Shown: piece by piece, positions 1 to 8,267 of the stretch | Position numbering within the stretch: the stretch's first letter is position 1 | How the letters are laid out: each line of letters starts with the position of its first letter | Assembly: GCF_000172795.2 (NCBI RefSeq) | Contig: NZ_CP020947.1 | Location: 3,748,501 to 3,812,500, forward strand | DNA length: 64,000 bases | Source: Rhizobium sp. CIAT894 | GTDB taxonomy: Bacteria; Pseudomonadota; Alphaproteobacteria; Rhizobiales; Rhizobiaceae | Direction: 5' to 3' | Program-made: the position numbers and the translations under genes | Notes under the pieces: generated by a model | Told to the model about the DNA's origin: nothing | What the model saw: the letters and a program-made list of their open reading frames with translations, nothing else | Database searches by the model: none

Positions 1-647
1 CCGCTTACATCGACATCGCCGGCTTCCGCGCTGGTCTGTTCTATAGCTGGTGGGACGACGGCCTCTCCGGCGAAACCGACGACATCGGCTCGCCGGTCAC
101 GCTGCATAACTCTATCCGCTATCAGTACGAAACCGACGCCTTCTACGCCGGCATCAGCGTTGACGAGCTGGAAGACAGCCCGTTCTACGATGGTGAAACC
201 GCCAATAACGTCGGCGTTGCCGTCGGTCTCGGCGGCAAGGCTGGCGCCTTCAGCTACCAGATCACGGCCGGTTACGACACCGACAACGAAGAAGGCGCTG
301 TCCGCGCCATGGGTACGGTTGCTGTCGGTCCGGGCACGCTCGGCCTCGCAGTTGTCTACGCGAGCAACCCGAACGCCTACTACAACAAGGCTGAATGGGC
401 GATCGCTGCTGAGTACGCCATCAAGGCGACTGACAAGCTCAAGATCACCCCTGGTGTTCAGTACTACGACAACTACGGCGTCACATCAGGCGAGTTCAAC
501 GACGACGTCAACGCCTGGAAGGCCGGTGTAACGATCGACTACCAGATCGTCGACAACCTCGCGGCAAAGGTTTCGGTTCAGTACCTCGATCCGGACAATG
601 CTAAGGACGTAACCTCGGGCTACTTCCGCCTGCAGCGCGCATTCTGA
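1..647 (+). CDS. Alphaproteobacterial porin, 3' part (RopA/Omp2b-like)
   Basis: Outer-membrane trimeric beta-barrel porin for passive diffusion of small hydrophilic solutes. The frame is open from the left edge (first full codon at base 3), so the signal peptide and N-terminal strands lie outside the window. About 214 residues remain. They show the alternating aromatic and polar strands of the family (for example AGLFYSWWDDG near the start and GVQYYDNYGV later), acidic extracellular loops, and a C-terminus ending in GYFRLQRAF with a terminal Phe, the usual signal for barrel insertion. A stem-loop follows the stop. The family assignment (porin_2, rhizobial RopA type) is confident; the exact paralogue cannot be told from the C-terminal part. 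Confidence 0.9.
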   Translation, partial: AYIDIAGFRAGLFYSWWDDGLSGETDDIGSPVTLHNSIRYQYETDAFYAGISVDELEDSPFYDGETANNVGVAVGLGGKAGAFSYQITAGYDTDNEEGAVRAMGTVAVGPGTLGLAVVYASNPNAYYNKAEWAIAAEYAIKATDKLKITPGVQYYDNYGVTSGEFNDDVNAWKAGVTIDYQIVDNLAAKVSVQYLDPDNAKDVTSGYFRLQRAF

Positions 648-653
648 TGAAAG

Positions 654-683
654 GCTGCCGGCTGCAGCATGCAAGCCGGCAGC
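654..683 (+). terminator. Stem-loop after porin gene
   Basis: A perfect 10-bp inverted repeat, GCTGCCGGCT (654-663) and AGCCGGCAGC (674-683), starts seven bases after the porin stop codon. Only a weak T-rich stretch follows, so this is a probable transcription terminator or mRNA-stabilising hairpin. Confidence 0.6.
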
Positions 684-1003
684 TTCAGCTTCCTGATCCG
701 ACTGACCTCCGATCGGGAAAGAATGGGTCCGGACTTCCCTGCCTGGGCCCATTCCCCTTGGCCAGAAGTGCATCCAAGACGGCAGGCGCTTGAAAAGCGC
801 CTTGCCACCTGCCGTGCCGTATCGGCTCGCTGTCGATGTGCGGCAGCCCATGTCGATCTGCCGCGATCGCCGAGCCAGCCCAGACCGGTGGGATCTTTAT
901 GCTGCAGGAAGAGCGAAGCCAAATTCCGACACAGAACCATGCCAAGGCGAACCGAGGATGAGGGAGTGATTCGCCTCGCCAAGACATGGGGTTTGAAATC
1001 GAA
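684..1003. other. Intergenic region after porin
   Basis: No convincing gene. Short open frames here on both strands lack ribosome binding sites and family resemblance. A second imperfect inverted repeat (AATGGGTCC with GGGCCCATT, about 722-753) could be another hairpin. The promoter of the following small secreted-protein gene probably lies here, but no clear -35/-10 pair was recognised. Confidence 0.4.
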
Positions 1004-1495
1004 ATGAAATTATCAGCGCTTGCCGCCGCAATTTTTTCCACCGCGTTCGCCTTGCCGGCCTCGGCAGCCCCGGCTGCTCCTGCGGAGACATTTCCCGGCG
1101 CGCCGGGCGTCATTACACTTTCCGGCAAATGCGCCAAGCTCGTCGTCGCCAAGTTCGACGCCACCAAGGGCTGCAAGAACGAGCTTGCCAGCGTCACGCT
1201 GGCCAACGGCACGGTGACCTTCATCTTCACCTCGGACGGCAAGGCGCTCGGCTTCCAGGGGGACGGCAGCGGCATCAAGCCCGCTTCCAACGGCAATGCC
1301 CGCCTGCCGCTCAGCCTCGTGACGACGGGCGTCGGCAACAAGATGACCGGGGAGGTCAAGGTCGCCGGCTTCTGCACCTTCGGCAACCCCTATTCCGGCA
1401 AGCCGATTGCCATCGAATGCACGGCCGAAAGCAAGGATTCCTCGTTTACCGGCAGCTTCCGCACCGGCGGCACGCTGGTGAAGAAAGGCAAGTAG
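1004..1495 (+). CDS. Small secreted protein of unknown function
   Basis: Predicted 163-residue exported protein. Starting at the ATG at 1004 gives a classic Sec signal peptide (MKLSALAAAIFSTAFALP, then ASAAPAAPA, with likely cleavage after ASA). An ATG at 986 in the same frame would add six residues and spoil the signal, so 1004 is preferred. The mature part has several Cys (GKCAKL, KGCKNE, GFCTFG, IECTAE) that could form two disulfides, and many small and beta-prone residues. The protein ends in a lysine-rich tail, LVKKGK. I do not recognise the family. It is probably periplasmic or surface located and monocistronic. Confidence 0.75.
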   Translation: MKLSALAAAIFSTAFALPASAAPAAPAETFPGAPGVITLSGKCAKLVVAKFDATKGCKNELASVTLANGTVTFIFTSDGKALGFQGDGSGIKPASNGNARLPLSLVTTGVGNKMTGEVKVAGFCTFGNPYSGKPIAIECTAESKDSSFTGSFRTGGTLVKKGK

Positions 1496-1505
1496 CCCGG
1501 TCTCG

Positions 1506-2225
1506 TCAGGCGGCGCACCAGGCGCCGCCGGCACCACCCGGCTTACGGGCCAGTCCTTCATTGATCAGCTGCGTGCCGAAGGAACGCCCGTCGCGTGAAA
1601 CGACGCGCGGCGCGCCCGAGGGATCGGCTTTGCCCGCCGCATCCATCGTGAAGGGGCCGGCGTTGAGGAGCGCCAGCAGGCGCGCCTTGCCGGCGAACGC
1701 GACCCTGCGCTCGTCATCGCAGCGCGCCCGGTCGACGATCGGGCTCGCCATGTCGGCGATCACAATCTTTTCGCCCTTGTACCAGAAGACGCCGCCGTCG
1801 CCGACGCAGTTGATATGGGCGCCCTGCCCGCAATAGCCGAAGGCCGCCGTCCCGGTCTCCGCAGTCGCCGGTGAAGAGGGAGACGGTGTCACCTTGACCG
1901 GCTGAACGGCCGGTGTGGGAATGGCTGCCGGCGGCAGCGGACCCGGCAGCGTCGGCGCAGCTTTCGGCACCGGCGCGGCAAGCGCCACCTGCTTCGGCGG
2001 CGCGTCCTTCCTGACGGCCGGCTTCTCCTGCGCCATTTCCCGCATGACTTCAGCCGGCTGGCGGCCCAGCATCGGCTTGACGCTTTTCCAGTTGTCATAA
2101 GCGGCGATGCCGGCGATCGCGGCAAGGCCGATCACCGTCCAGGGCAGCAGCCCGCCGCCGCTGCGCGCTCTGCTTTTTCCTCTCGCCGGCGCCTTGCGGC
2201 GGCTTCGTGTCGCTGTCTTGGCCAT
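1506..2225 (-). CDS. Membrane-anchored staphylococcal-nuclease-like protein, catalytically degenerate
   Basis: 239 residues if started at the ATG at 2225 (MAKTATRSRRK); a TTG at 2264 would add 13. The order is a basic N-terminus, one transmembrane segment (LLPWTVIGLAAIAGIAAY), a long Pro/Ala-rich linker (about residues 60-125), then a C-terminal region resembling rhizobial thermonuclease (SNase-like) domains, with NCVGDGGVFWYKGEKIVIAD followed by RARCDDERR and ARLLALLNAGPF. In active relatives the matching segments read as a VDGDT motif and a DAPE motif; here they are VGDGG and ASPI, so the metal- and catalysis-linked Asp and Glu appear lost. It is likely a cell-envelope protein with a binding or structural role. 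The fold assignment is inferred from residual motifs. Confidence 0.65.
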   Translation of the reverse strand: MAKTATRSRRKAPARGKSRARSGGGLLPWTVIGLAAIAGIAAYDNWKSVKPMLGRQPAEVMREMAQEKPAVRKDAPPKQVALAAPVPKAAPTLPGPLPPAAIPTPAVQPVKVTPSPSSPATAETGTAAFGYCGQGAHINCVGDGGVFWYKGEKIVIADMASPIVDRARCDDERRVAFAGKARLLALLNAGPFTMDAAGKADPSGAPRVVSRDGRSFGTQLINEGLARKPGGAGGAWCAA

Positions 2226-2386
2226 CTGTGCGAATCCCGTGAGGCCGGGATTATCGCCGCCCAATCCTTTCCGAAAGGTTGGCGTGGCCTATCATCTTTG
2301 ACGAGATTTCGGTCGGCATGGAACTCGATGAAAGCAAAGCGCCCGGCCGTCACGCCGAGCGCCCATATCCAGTGACCGCCTTTGGC

Positions 2387-2563
2387 TCATTCGGAGCGTG
2401 CGGCCGGAGCCTCGTTTTTCCCGACGGAAGCCGGACGGCCGATAGACGAAACAAGCGGCTTCGCGTGATTGCCGATATCGATACGCTCACCCGCCTCACG
2501 GAGGGCCTTCCATTCATTCTCGTGCTGGATAAAGAGATCGCGGGGCACAAAATTCACAGTCAT
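2387..2563 (-). CDS. Small conserved-looking protein, function unknown
   Basis: 58-residue protein from the ATG at 2563, placed five bases after GGTGAGGAA, a good ribosome binding site; an in-frame start at 2596 has none. It begins MTVNFVPRDLFIQHENEWKA and is soluble, charged and moderately polar, with no membrane segment or recognised motif. It lies on the same strand as, and just downstream of, the 72-residue gene at 2600-2818, so the two may be co-transcribed. The good start signal is the main evidence that it is a gene. Confidence 0.5.
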   Translation of the reverse strand: MTVNFVPRDLFIQHENEWKALREAGERIDIGNHAKPLVSSIGRPASVGKNEAPAARSE

Positions 2564-2599
2564 ATGTTCCTCACCCTGTTTTAAATCGAGAGACAACCG

Positions 2600-2818
2600 C
2601 TATTTCTTGCCCTTGATGTCGGGACCGCCCTTGGAAAGATCCGCGCCGGTAACGTGGGCGGGCACATGAATGTCGTGGATGACGCCGGGCGTCAGCGTCA
2701 GGTCGACATGATGCGGCGGCAGCACCTGCGCCTTCTGCATGCGGTTCGGCTTTGCCCGCTTCATGCGGTCGGATGCCTCGGTGCGTTTGTCGGGAACATG
2801 GGTCGAAGTGTGCATCAT
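2600..2818 (-). CDS. Small hypothetical protein
   Basis: Up to 72 residues. An AGGAGG at about 2822-2827 (minus strand) precedes two consecutive ATG codons (2818 and 2815); the second has the better spacing. The product is basic and rich in His, Pro and Lys (PPHHVDLTL, then VIHDIHVPAH, ending GGPDIKGKK). There is no signal peptide or membrane segment. The family is not recognised. Support comes from the strong Shine-Dalgarno sequence and the compact spacing to the downstream small gene. Confidence 0.5.
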   Translation of the reverse strand: MMHTSTHVPDKRTEASDRMKRAKPNRMQKAQVLPPHHVDLTLTPGVIHDIHVPAHVTGADLSKGGPDIKGKK

Positions 2819-3170
2819 CGGCCTCCTTTTTTAGCTCAACCAAGGCTTAACGGCCGGGCAGCCGGATGGTTCCCAAAAAATCAGCCGATCTCCATGTGCG
2901 GCCGGCCTTGACTGGCTGCGGAAGTCCATTAACTAGGGCCTATCCCGCAGCCTTCCAGACATCGGCTGACGGGGAACTATGGTGCCGGGCCCCTCTGGCG
3001 AGAGTTTTTAACGGCGCTCTCGTGATGTCGGTACCGCCTGCAGCTTAGCCGGCGGATTTTTCATCGATGAACAAACTCACCATGCCTGACCCGCATGCCC
3101 ATGGTGGCGTGTCGCGTCTTTCCTATATAGCCACCCTCTTCAACACGATTTGCGGCCGCGAGGTGCGGCC
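2819..3170. other. Divergent intergenic region upstream of DUF475 gene
   Basis: About 350 bp between a minus-strand small gene and the plus-strand DUF475 gene. It contains short inverted repeats: CGAGAG/CTCTCG around 3000-3024, and GGTGGC (3103-3108) with GCCACC (3130-3135). The latter lies in the probable leader of the DUF475 mRNA. I looked for the manganese-responsive yybP-ykoY fold that often precedes TerC-family genes and could not make it fit. No gene is supported. Confidence 0.35.
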
Positions 3171-4262
3171 ATGAATCAGCCCGTGACCCACACATCCTCG
3201 CTCAGCTATTTCCGCTGGGCCTTCATCGTCACCGCCCTCGGCCTCGTTCTCGGCGCCGTGCTCGGTTGGCAGACCACAGGCACGATCGGCGGCATGGCGA
3301 CCGTCTTCTTCATCTGCACCGTGCTTGCGGTGCTGGAGATTTCGCTGTCATTCGACAATGCGATCGTCAATGCCAACAAGCTGAAGGAGATGACGCCGGT
3401 CTGGCAGAAACGCTTCCTCACCTGGGGCATCATCATCGCCGTCTTCGGCATGCGCATCGTCTTCCCCCTGGCGATCGTTGCGATTGCGGCACAGATCGGC
3501 CCCTGGGATGCCCTGGTGCTCGCCGCCCGCGAGCCGGCCGAATATGCCCGCATCATGAACGACGCGCATCTGCCGATCGCAGCCTTCGGCGGCACCTTCC
3601 TGATGATGGTCGGCCTCAACTACTTCTTCGACCATAAGAAGGAAATCCACTGGCTTCCCGGCCTGGAAAGGGTGATGGCGCGGTCTGCCACCATCAAGGG
3701 TATCGAGATCGCCTTCGTGCTGGCGCTGATGCTGGTTTTCTCCTGGCTGATCGGCGGCGAGGAAGCCACCGTCTTCGTCCATTGCGCCATCTACGGCCTG
3801 CTCACCTTCCTTGCCGTCGAAGTGATCGGCGGGCTGCTCGATGCCTCGCAGCAGACGATGAGCGCCGCTGCCAAGGGCGGTCTTGGCGCCTTCATCTACC
3901 TGGAGGTGCTGGACGCCAGCTTTTCCTTCGATGGCGTCATCGGCGCCTTCGCCCTGACGCAGAACCTCTTCGTCATCGCGATCGGCCTCGGTATCGGCGC
4001 CATGTATGTGCGCTCGATGACGATCATGCTGGTGGAAAAGGGAACGCTGGCCGAATACCGCTATCTCGAGCACGGCGCCTTCTACGCCATCCTGATCCTC
4101 TCGGTGATCATGTATGCGCAGACCCTGGTGCATATCCCCGAGGTGATCACCGGTCTCGGCGGCGCCGCACTGATCGGCCTGTCGCTCTGGTCTTCCATCC
4201 GCCACAACAAGCGTGAGCAGGCGGACGATCGCGCCGCCGGGCAGGAAGAGCTTCACGCCTGA
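3171..4262 (+). CDS. DUF475 integral membrane protein (TerC superfamily)
   Basis: 363 residues from the ATG at 3171, which follows GAGGTG at good spacing; an in-frame ATG at 3150 is less likely. Polytopic inner-membrane protein with about nine hydrophobic segments. Two acidic intramembrane motifs, LEISLSFDNAIVNANKL near residue 55 and EVLDASFSFDGVIGAFAL near residue 245, form the inverted-repeat core typical of the TerC/DUF475/LysE-like superfamily, where they are thought to bind and move metal ions such as Mn2+. It appears monocistronic. The substrate cannot be told from sequence; a tellurium-resistance role is not implied, since no ter cluster adjoins it. Confidence 0.85.
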   Translation: MNQPVTHTSSLSYFRWAFIVTALGLVLGAVLGWQTTGTIGGMATVFFICTVLAVLEISLSFDNAIVNANKLKEMTPVWQKRFLTWGIIIAVFGMRIVFPLAIVAIAAQIGPWDALVLAAREPAEYARIMNDAHLPIAAFGGTFLMMVGLNYFFDHKKEIHWLPGLERVMARSATIKGIEIAFVLALMLVFSWLIGGEEATVFVHCAIYGLLTFLAVEVIGGLLDASQQTMSAAAKGGLGAFIYLEVLDASFSFDGVIGAFALTQNLFVIAIGLGIGAMYVRSMTIMLVEKGTLAEYRYLEHGAFYAILILSVIMYAQTLVHIPEVITGLGGAALIGLSLWSSIRHNKREQADDRAAGQEELHA

Positions 4263-4311
4263 TGGCAAAGGCCGCGGTGCTCAGCATCGCGGCGCCCCTG
4301 AGAAAAAATAA

Positions 4312-4387
4312 AGCCCGCGACCACTAGTGAACTACCCCCGAAAGTTGGACGACAACCTTCGGGGGCAGTTCACGGGGGTTGCGGGCT
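4312..4387 (-). terminator. Terminator stem interrupted by a palindromic insertion
   Basis: AGCCCGCGACC (4312-4322) and GGTTGCGGGCT (4377-4387) are complementary in 10 of 11 positions. Read on the minus strand the stem is followed by TTTATTTTTT, a good rho-independent terminator for the small gene at 4415-4585 (and possibly acting both ways for the DUF475 gene). The loop is occupied by a separate 47-bp palindrome (4327-4373), which seems to have entered the original loop. Confidence 0.7.
4327..4373. repeat. 47-bp palindromic mini-element, copy 1
   Basis: Inverted repeat with 21-bp arms (4327-4347 and 4353-4373, two mismatches) around a 5-base centre GACGA. The outer ends are GTGAACTACCCCCGAA and TTCGGGGGCAGTTCAC. 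A near-identical element is at 43156-43204. The TGAACTGCCCCC...AGTTGGAC layout resembles the terminal inverted repeats of IS3/IS150-group insertion sequences, as if only two ends remained. No direct target duplication was seen. Confidence 0.75.
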
Positions 4388-4414
4388 CATTCATTCATGC
4401 ATGACTTGAAGCTA

Positions 4415-4585
4415 TTAGCGGGAGACCTGACCGAAGGAGGCCGGGTCGATGCCGAGTTCTCTAAGGTCGCCGGCACGCGGACGGCGGCCGGCTTCGACAG
4501 CGGCGCTGACGGCATTTGCGGCGCCAAGCACGGCGAATGCGCGGCCAAAGAAACCCGTGCGGACTGAATTGCGGATGGCGGACAT
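4415..4585 (-). CDS. Small DUF1127-like protein
   Basis: 56 residues from the ATG at 4585 (MSAIRNSVRTGFFGRAF); CAAGAGGAAA lies just upstream. The C-terminal half, EAGRRPRAGDLRELGIDPA, has the Arg-rich helix followed by a D-L-x-x-L-G-I-D motif seen in DUF1127 (YjiS-like) proteins of alphaproteobacteria, a family of tiny proteins some of which affect RNA or phosphate metabolism. It stands alone between the DUF475 gene and tctA and has its own terminator. The family call is from motif only. Confidence 0.6.
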   Translation of the reverse strand: MSAIRNSVRTGFFGRAFAVLGAANAVSAAVEAGRRPRAGDLRELGIDPASFGQVSR

Positions 4586-4790
4586 TGTCCATTTCCTCTT
4601 GTTTTGATCGACTGCTGATAGGTGGCGTCGCGCATGCACCTCTACAATGCTCGGAAAATCACCGCAGCCATGCAAAAACGGGAAGCCGGCACATGTCGCC
4701 ATGGCCGGCCTCGAGGGAGGGGTAGGTTGGTCTTTTTCTTTGTTCCAATGCATGTCGCCCGGAAGTGCGCCGCGGTTCCGGGATAATGCT

Positions 4791-6308
4791 TTAGTCTTCG
4801 TTGGCCGCCAACTGCGACAGCACCTGGCCGCGGCCGCGAAGCCGCAGGATCAGCGGGATCAGAAAGGCGGCTGCCGCAACGATCAGCAGGCCTGCCGCGA
4901 TCGGCGACATCACCAATGTCGTGACGTCGCCCTGGCTGATCGCCAGCGCCCGGCGCAGCTGCTGCTCGGCCAGTGGGCCGAGGATCAGGCCGACGACAAC
5001 AGGCGCGATCGGATAGCCGAAGAGCCGCATCACATAGCCGAGCAGGCCGAAGGTGAGCAGCATGCCGAGCTCGAACACGGATGGATTGGCACCGATCGTT
5101 CCAAGCGTCGCAAACAGCAGGATGCCCGCATAGAGCCACGGCTTCGGAATGGTCAAGAGCCGCACCCAGAGCCCGATCATCGGCAGGTTCAGCACCAGCA
5201 GCATCGCATTGGCGATGAGCAGGCTGGCAATCAGCCCCCAGACCAGCTGCGGATTGGTGGCAAACAGCAGCGGCCCCGGCTGCAAGCCGTATTGCTGGAA
5301 ACCGGCAAGCATGATCGCCGCCGTCGCCGTCGTCGGCAGGCCGAGTGTCAGAAGCGGCACCAAGGTGCCGGCGGCCGACGCATTGTTCGCCGCTTCCGGT
5401 CCGGCCACGCCTTCGATCGCGCCTTGGCCGAACTCCTCCGGATTCTTCGCCAGCCGCTTTTCGGTCGCATAGGAGAGAAAAGTTCCGATTTCGGCGCCGC
5501 CCGCCGGCATCGCGCCGATCGGGAAACCGATCACCGTGCCGCGCAGCCAAGGCTTCCATGAACGCGCCCAGTCCTCAGCGGTCATCCAGAGCGAACCCTT
5601 GACCGCTTCGACCCTCTCCGCGATCCGGTTGCCCTGCGCGGCGATATAAAGCGTCTCGCCGATCGCAAACATCGCCACGGCAAGCGTCGTCACTTCGACA
5701 CCGTCGAGCAGGTCGGGAATGCCGAAGGAAAGCCGCGCCTGCCCCGTCTGCTGGTCGATGCCGACCATGGCGAGGGCGAAGCCGATGAACAGCGAGGTCA
5801 GACCCCTGAGGGCTGAATCGCCGAAGGCCGAGGAGACGGTGACGAAGGCCAGCACCATCAGCGCGAAATATTCGCGCGGCCCGAAGACCAGCGCCAGCTT
5901 GACGATATAGGGAGCGATGAAGGCAAGCCCGAGCGTGGCGATCAGTCCGGCGACGAAGGAGCCGATCGCCGCCGTCGCCAGCGCCGGTCCACCGCGTCCG
6001 GCGCGCGCCATCTTGTTGCCCTCGAGCGCGGTGACGATCGAGGCGCTTTCACCCGGCGTGTTGAGCAGGATCGACGTCGTCGAACCGCCATACATGCCGC
6101 CGTAATAGATGCCGGCAAACATGATCAGCGAGCCGCCGGGATCGAGTTTGTAGGTCACGGGCAGCAGCAGCGCCACGGTAAGGGCCGGGCCGATGCCGGG
6201 AAGCACGCCGACGGCGGTGCCGAGCGTCACGCCGACCAGCGCATAAACCAGGTTCATCGGCTGCATCGCAACCAGGATACCCTGCCATAGAAATTCGAAT
6301 GTGCTCAT
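4791..6308 (-). CDS. tctA: Tripartite tricarboxylate transporter, large membrane subunit TctA
   Basis: 505 residues, the normal TctA length, starting at the ATG at 6308 ([20 protein letters not shown]); the open frame runs further upstream, but only through the tctB region. About 12 transmembrane segments form the transport channel of a TTT-family secondary transporter that works with a periplasmic binding protein (TctC) and a small membrane protein (TctB). Family signatures include the N-terminal [17 protein letters not shown] and the mid-protein [20 protein letters not shown]. It is the last gene of tctC-tctB-tctA. Substrates of the family are citrate and other carboxylates; the specific one is not readable here. 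Confidence 0.93.
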   Translation of the reverse strand: MSTFEFLWQGILVAMQPMNLVYALVGVTLGTAVGVLPGIGPALTVALLLPVTYKLDPGGSLIMFAGIYYGGMYGGSTTSILLNTPGESASIVTALEGNKMARAGRGGPALATAAIGSFVAGLIATLGLAFIAPYIVKLALVFGPREYFALMVLAFVTVSSAFGDSALRGLTSLFIGFALAMVGIDQQTGQARLSFGIPDLLDGVEVTTLAVAMFAIGETLYIAAQGNRIAERVEAVKGSLWMTAEDWARSWKPWLRGTVIGFPIGAMPAGGAEIGTFLSYATEKRLAKNPEEFGQGAIEGVAGPEAANNASAAGTLVPLLTLGLPTTATAAIMLAGFQQYGLQPGPLLFATNPQLVWGLIASLLIANAMLLVLNLPMIGLWVRLLTIPKPWLYAGILLFATLGTIGANPSVFELGMLLTFGLLGYVMRLFGYPIAPVVVGLILGPLAEQQLRRALAISQGDVTTLVMSPIAAGLLIVAAAAFLIPLILRLRGRGQVLSQLAANED

Positions 6309-6397
6309 CTTGGTGTCCCAAGCGACGTTCCCGACAATCCGATCTCGGAGAGAGGCGCCGCGCAAAATCAAAAGAGCTGACAGCGCGTTCCGCGCGG

Positions 6398-6889
6398 TCA
6401 GAAGAACAAATGTTCGAGCGGGCCGGCAGGCAGCGTCAGCTGCAGGAGCTGCGAGAAGATCGTCCAGACGACGAAGCTGAGGACGATGCCGAGCGGCAGC
6501 GAGATCCAGAGCTTGCGTTTGCCGAAGCCGCGCGCCGTCAGCGCGAAGAGAATGCCGGTCGCGATCGAGAAGCCGGCGACGCGCAGAAGCAGCATCTGGC
6601 CGGCAAGACCGGCGACGATCCAGATGACGGGCGCCACTTCCTGCCGATCGCGTTCCGGAAAATCGCCACGCCAGGCTTCGAAGGCGGTCCAGATCCCGAG
6701 ACAGAAGAGGCCGAACGCCACCACTTGCGGCACTGTCGCCGGGCCGATCCGGTCGTATTGCGCGATTGTTTTCAGATGCAGGGCATCCCAGGCCATCACG
6801 CCGGCGACGACGAAGAGGAAAACGGCAATGATGAACGCCGCCCAATCAGGGCGGCGTGTCGTTGCCGAGGAGGTGTTATCCCCGCTCAT
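6398..6889 (-). CDS. tctB: Tripartite tricarboxylate transporter, small membrane subunit TctB
   Basis: 163 residues with four hydrophobic segments ([35 protein letters not shown], and two near the C-terminus around [17 protein letters not shown] and [15 protein letters not shown]), the usual TctB layout. The start ATG at 6889 overlaps the tctC stop by four bases (ATGA), indicating translational coupling. It is followed after 89 bp by tctA. TctB is poorly conserved in sequence; the assignment rests on size, topology and position. Confidence 0.88.
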   Translation of the reverse strand: MSGDNTSSATTRRPDWAAFIIAVFLFVVAGVMAWDALHLKTIAQYDRIGPATVPQVVAFGLFCLGIWTAFEAWRGDFPERDRQEVAPVIWIVAGLAGQMLLLRVAGFSIATGILFALTARGFGKRKLWISLPLGIVLSFVVWTIFSQLLQLTLPAGPLEHLFF

Positions 6890-7830
6890 TGAACAAGTCC
6901 GATATCTCTAAGAATGCCTTCAGTGGCGGAGACATCCTTCTCGAGCTGCGCCTTGAAGGCGTCGCCGGACAGATAGGTGTCGGCCCAGCCCTTGGTCTTC
7001 AAAGTTTCCTGCCAGGTGGCAGAGCTGTGCAGCTTCTCGAAATCGGCGGTGACGCTTGCCACCTGTTCTGCCGACAGGCCGGGAGCGGCGGCAACCATGC
7101 GCCAGTTCTGAATGGTGACGTCGGTGCCGGCTTCCTTCAGCGTCGGCGCATCGACGCCGTCGATCCGCTTGTCGCTGGAGACGGCGAGAAGACGGAGCGT
7201 GCCGGATTTCACCTGCGATTCGAACTCGCTATAGCTTGAGACGCCGGCAGTGACCTGGCCGCCGAGAATGGCAGCAAGCGCTTCGCCGCCACCGGAGAAG
7301 GCGACATAGTTGATCTTGGTCGGATCGACGCCGGAGGCCTTGGCGATCAGGCCGACCGTAATGTGGTCGGTGCCGCCGGCCGAACCGCCGCCCCAGGAAA
7401 CCGAGCCCGGATCCTTCTTCAGTGCCGCAACCAGGTCGGCCATGGTCTTGATCTCGGAGGAAGCCGGAACGACCACGGCTTCATACTCGCCGGTCAGACG
7501 GGCGATCGGCGTAACGTCCTTGAGCGTCACCGGCGACTTGTTGGTGAGGATCGCGCCGACCATGACGTAGCCGCCGACGATCAGCGAATTCGGATTGCCC
7601 GCAGCCTGGCTGCTGAACTGCGCAAGGCCGATGGTGCCACCCGCGCCGGGGACGTTCTGGACCTGGACGTTGCCGGAGATCTTCTCCTGCTGCAATGCGG
7701 TCTGCAGTGAACGGGCCGTCTGGTCCCAGCCGCCGCCGGGCGCGGCGGGCGCGATGATGGTGTAGTCGGCCGCATAGGCCGGCAGCGCGATGGTCGCGGC
7801 GAGAAGGGTTGCGATGAACGTATGCTTCAC
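6886..7830 (-). CDS. tctC: Tripartite tricarboxylate transporter, periplasmic binding protein TctC
   Basis: 314 residues; GTG start at 7830, seven bases after GGAGG. Sec signal peptide [20 protein letters not shown], then the mature family start [20 protein letters not shown], whose PxGPGGGxD-like loop lies near the carboxylate site in Bug/TctC proteins. Other family features are [16 protein letters not shown] and [20 protein letters not shown]. It captures the carboxylate substrate for TctAB. First gene of the operon. No regulator adjoins it; a TctD/TctE-like pair lies about 7.4 kb away. Confidence 0.93.
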   Translation of the reverse strand: MKHTFIATLLAATIALPAYAADYTIIAPAAPGGGWDQTARSLQTALQQEKISGNVQVQNVPGAGGTIGLAQFSSQAAGNPNSLIVGGYVMVGAILTNKSPVTLKDVTPIARLTGEYEAVVVPASSEIKTMADLVAALKKDPGSVSWGGGSAGGTDHITVGLIAKASGVDPTKINYVAFSGGGEALAAILGGQVTAGVSSYSEFESQVKSGTLRLLAVSSDKRIDGVDAPTLKEAGTDVTIQNWRMVAAAPGLSAEQVASVTADFEKLHSSATWQETLKTKGWADTYLSGDAFKAQLEKDVSATEGILRDIGLVQ

Positions 7831-8267
7831 GATGTGTCCTCCGTCGGCGGCTGAGCAAACCGCCTGTTATTCTCCAGGGAATCGGGAGGAATGGCCGGTC
7901 AGCGGACGCAAGTCCTGAATGACGAGCAGAATACCTCCCAAGGCTTCAGCTCTCCGCCTCCACGGAGAAGAAGTAGCCAAAGCCACCACAACAAGCTGTC
8001 ATTTAGCTGACACCGGCGAGATATCCAGAAGGAAAGGCCACTTTTTTGCCGCAATTGGCAGTCGCGGATCTAGTAAATCCCGCTTCTCGCCGCCTCATGC
8101 AGACAGGTCATCCGCCGAAGCTCGCCATCTCTGTATTATGCGCAGTATCTGCGGCTTAACACTTGCATGCGCAACCTTGAGTCAATTACACCTAGCACAA
8201 TTCAAGGTTTTGTTTCCGCATTCCGATTTCTGCAGATCTCTATTCACCGTCACGAGTGGGAAACGAT
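7831..8267. other. Divergent promoter region, tctC / beta-helix gene
   Basis: About 437 bp between divergently read genes, noticeably AT-richer than its surroundings toward 8130-8260. It should hold promoters for both. No convincing operator, riboswitch or small gene was identified; an open frame across it (7919-8308) has no ribosome binding site and an unlikely composition. Confidence 0.4.

Noticed and set aside
2940..3170. Possible manganese (yybP-ykoY) riboswitch before the DUF475 gene
   Set aside because: Short hairpins are present, but the conserved loop sequences could not be fitted. A covariance-model search would settle it.
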